This document shows positions 6,299-6,652 of a stretch of DNA of 6,652 nucleotides, one piece after another. Positions within the stretch are counted from its first letter, which is position 1. Each line of letters starts with the position of its first letter. The stretch lies in contig JAICIT010000142.1 of assembly GCA_025960445.1 (NCBI GenBank), positions 1 to 6,652 on the forward strand, in the 5' to 3' direction. The notes beneath the pieces were generated by a model. It ran no database searches. It worked only from the letters and a program-made list of their open reading frames with translations, and was not told where the DNA came from. The position numbers were made by a program, and so were the translations under genes. The DNA is from Bradyrhizobium sp. (GTDB lineage Bacteria; Pseudomonadota; Alphaproteobacteria; Rhizobiales; Xanthobacteraceae).

Positions 6299-6652
6299 TC
6301 AGCTCTGCGAGTGGCGTGCCATGAAGTTGTCGTAGCCGACCTCGGCGACCTGGAACCACTGGTAGCCGTTGTTCGAGAACGTCGTCAGCGAGTCCAGGAC
6401 TTTCTTGAAGTTCGCGTTGGTGCTGGCGACCTCCTTGTACAATTCCTTCGAGGCCTTGATGGATGCATCCATAATAGGTGGCGAGAATGCATGCAGCTTG
6501 GTCCCGTTGGCGAGCAACTTGCGCAGCGCCAGCGGGTTGGCGGCATCATACTTCGCCATCATCCAGTTGTTCGCGTAGTGACCGGCCTGTTCGAGAATGC
6601 TTTGATAGTATTTCGGCAGCGCATTCCACTTCTCGAGATTGACGAAGCTCAA
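6299..6652 (-). CDS. dctP: TRAP substrate-binding protein, C-terminal part (5' end off window)
   Basis: The last 117 residues of a periplasmic DctP-family solute receptor, which would capture the substrate and hand it to the DctQ/DctM permease. The reading frame runs open through the window edge; a complete protein would be about 360 residues, so the signal peptide and the ligand-binding Arg are not visible. Recognisable family features are EKWNALPKYYQSILEQA near the start of the fragment, the YDAANPLALRKLLANG stretch, and the tail WFQVAEVGYDNFMA close to the stop. This tail resembles the FcbT1 / TakP branch rather than classical C4-dicarboxylate DctP, matching the long permease next door. 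It faces dctM tail to tail across a shared terminator, so it must have its own promoter outside the window. That partnership is inferred from family match and proximity. Confidence 0.88.
   Translation of the reverse strand: MSFVNLEKWNALPKYYQSILEQAGHYANNWMMAKYDAANPLALRKLLANGTKLHAFSPPIMDASIKASKELYKEVASTNANFKKVLDSLTTFSNNGYQWFQVAEVGYDNFMARHSQS

Noticed and set aside
1..6652. CRISPR array, phage genes, toxin-antitoxin or defence system
   Set aside because: No regularly spaced repeats are visible, and all substantial coding capacity is explained by housekeeping and transporter genes.

Overview
The window is GC-rich, densely coded and looks chromosomal. Gene content and protein style (rpiA, a DUF2059 protein and gor in a row; a 344-residue MoaA; TRAP transporter genes) point to an alphaproteobacterium, most likely the Bradyrhizobium / Rhodopseudomonas / Afipia group. 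That placement is from familiarity with these proteins, not from a database search.

Layout. Bases 1-1660 hold a minus-strand cluster, read in the order rpiA (ribose-5-phosphate isomerase), a secreted DUF2059 protein, and gor (glutathione reductase, cut by the window edge). The gaps are 22 and 30 bases, so this is probably one transcript. A 199-base divergent spacer with two inverted repeats separates it from plus-strand gph (phosphoglycolate phosphatase, 1860-2546). A 191-base spacer with two small hairpins follows, then moaA (GTP 3',8-cyclase of molybdenum cofactor synthesis, 2738-3772). A 181-base spacer carrying a striking dyad and a possible sigma-54-like site leads to a TRAP transporter pair, dctQ (TTG start behind a perfect Shine-Dalgarno) and a long dctM. 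A strong bidirectional terminator (6240-6273) separates dctM from a convergent minus-strand gene encoding the C-terminal third of a TRAP substrate-binding protein.

How the genes work together. rpiA and gph are carbon-metabolism genes (pentose phosphate / Calvin cycle and 2-phosphoglycolate salvage). gor uses NADPH, which the oxidative pentose phosphate branch can supply. moaA stands alone among unrelated genes. The three TRAP genes should form one tripartite uptake system for an organic anion. The large permease and the binding-protein tail resemble the FcbT / TakPQM type (2-oxoacids, mannitol/chloroaromatics), but the ligand cannot be read from this sequence.

I see no phage, IS element, CRISPR array, tRNA, rRNA or defence system, and no clearly undescribed biological system. 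The points worth a second look are the split, convergent TRAP arrangement, the dctQ leader, and the unexplained inverted repeats in the spacers.
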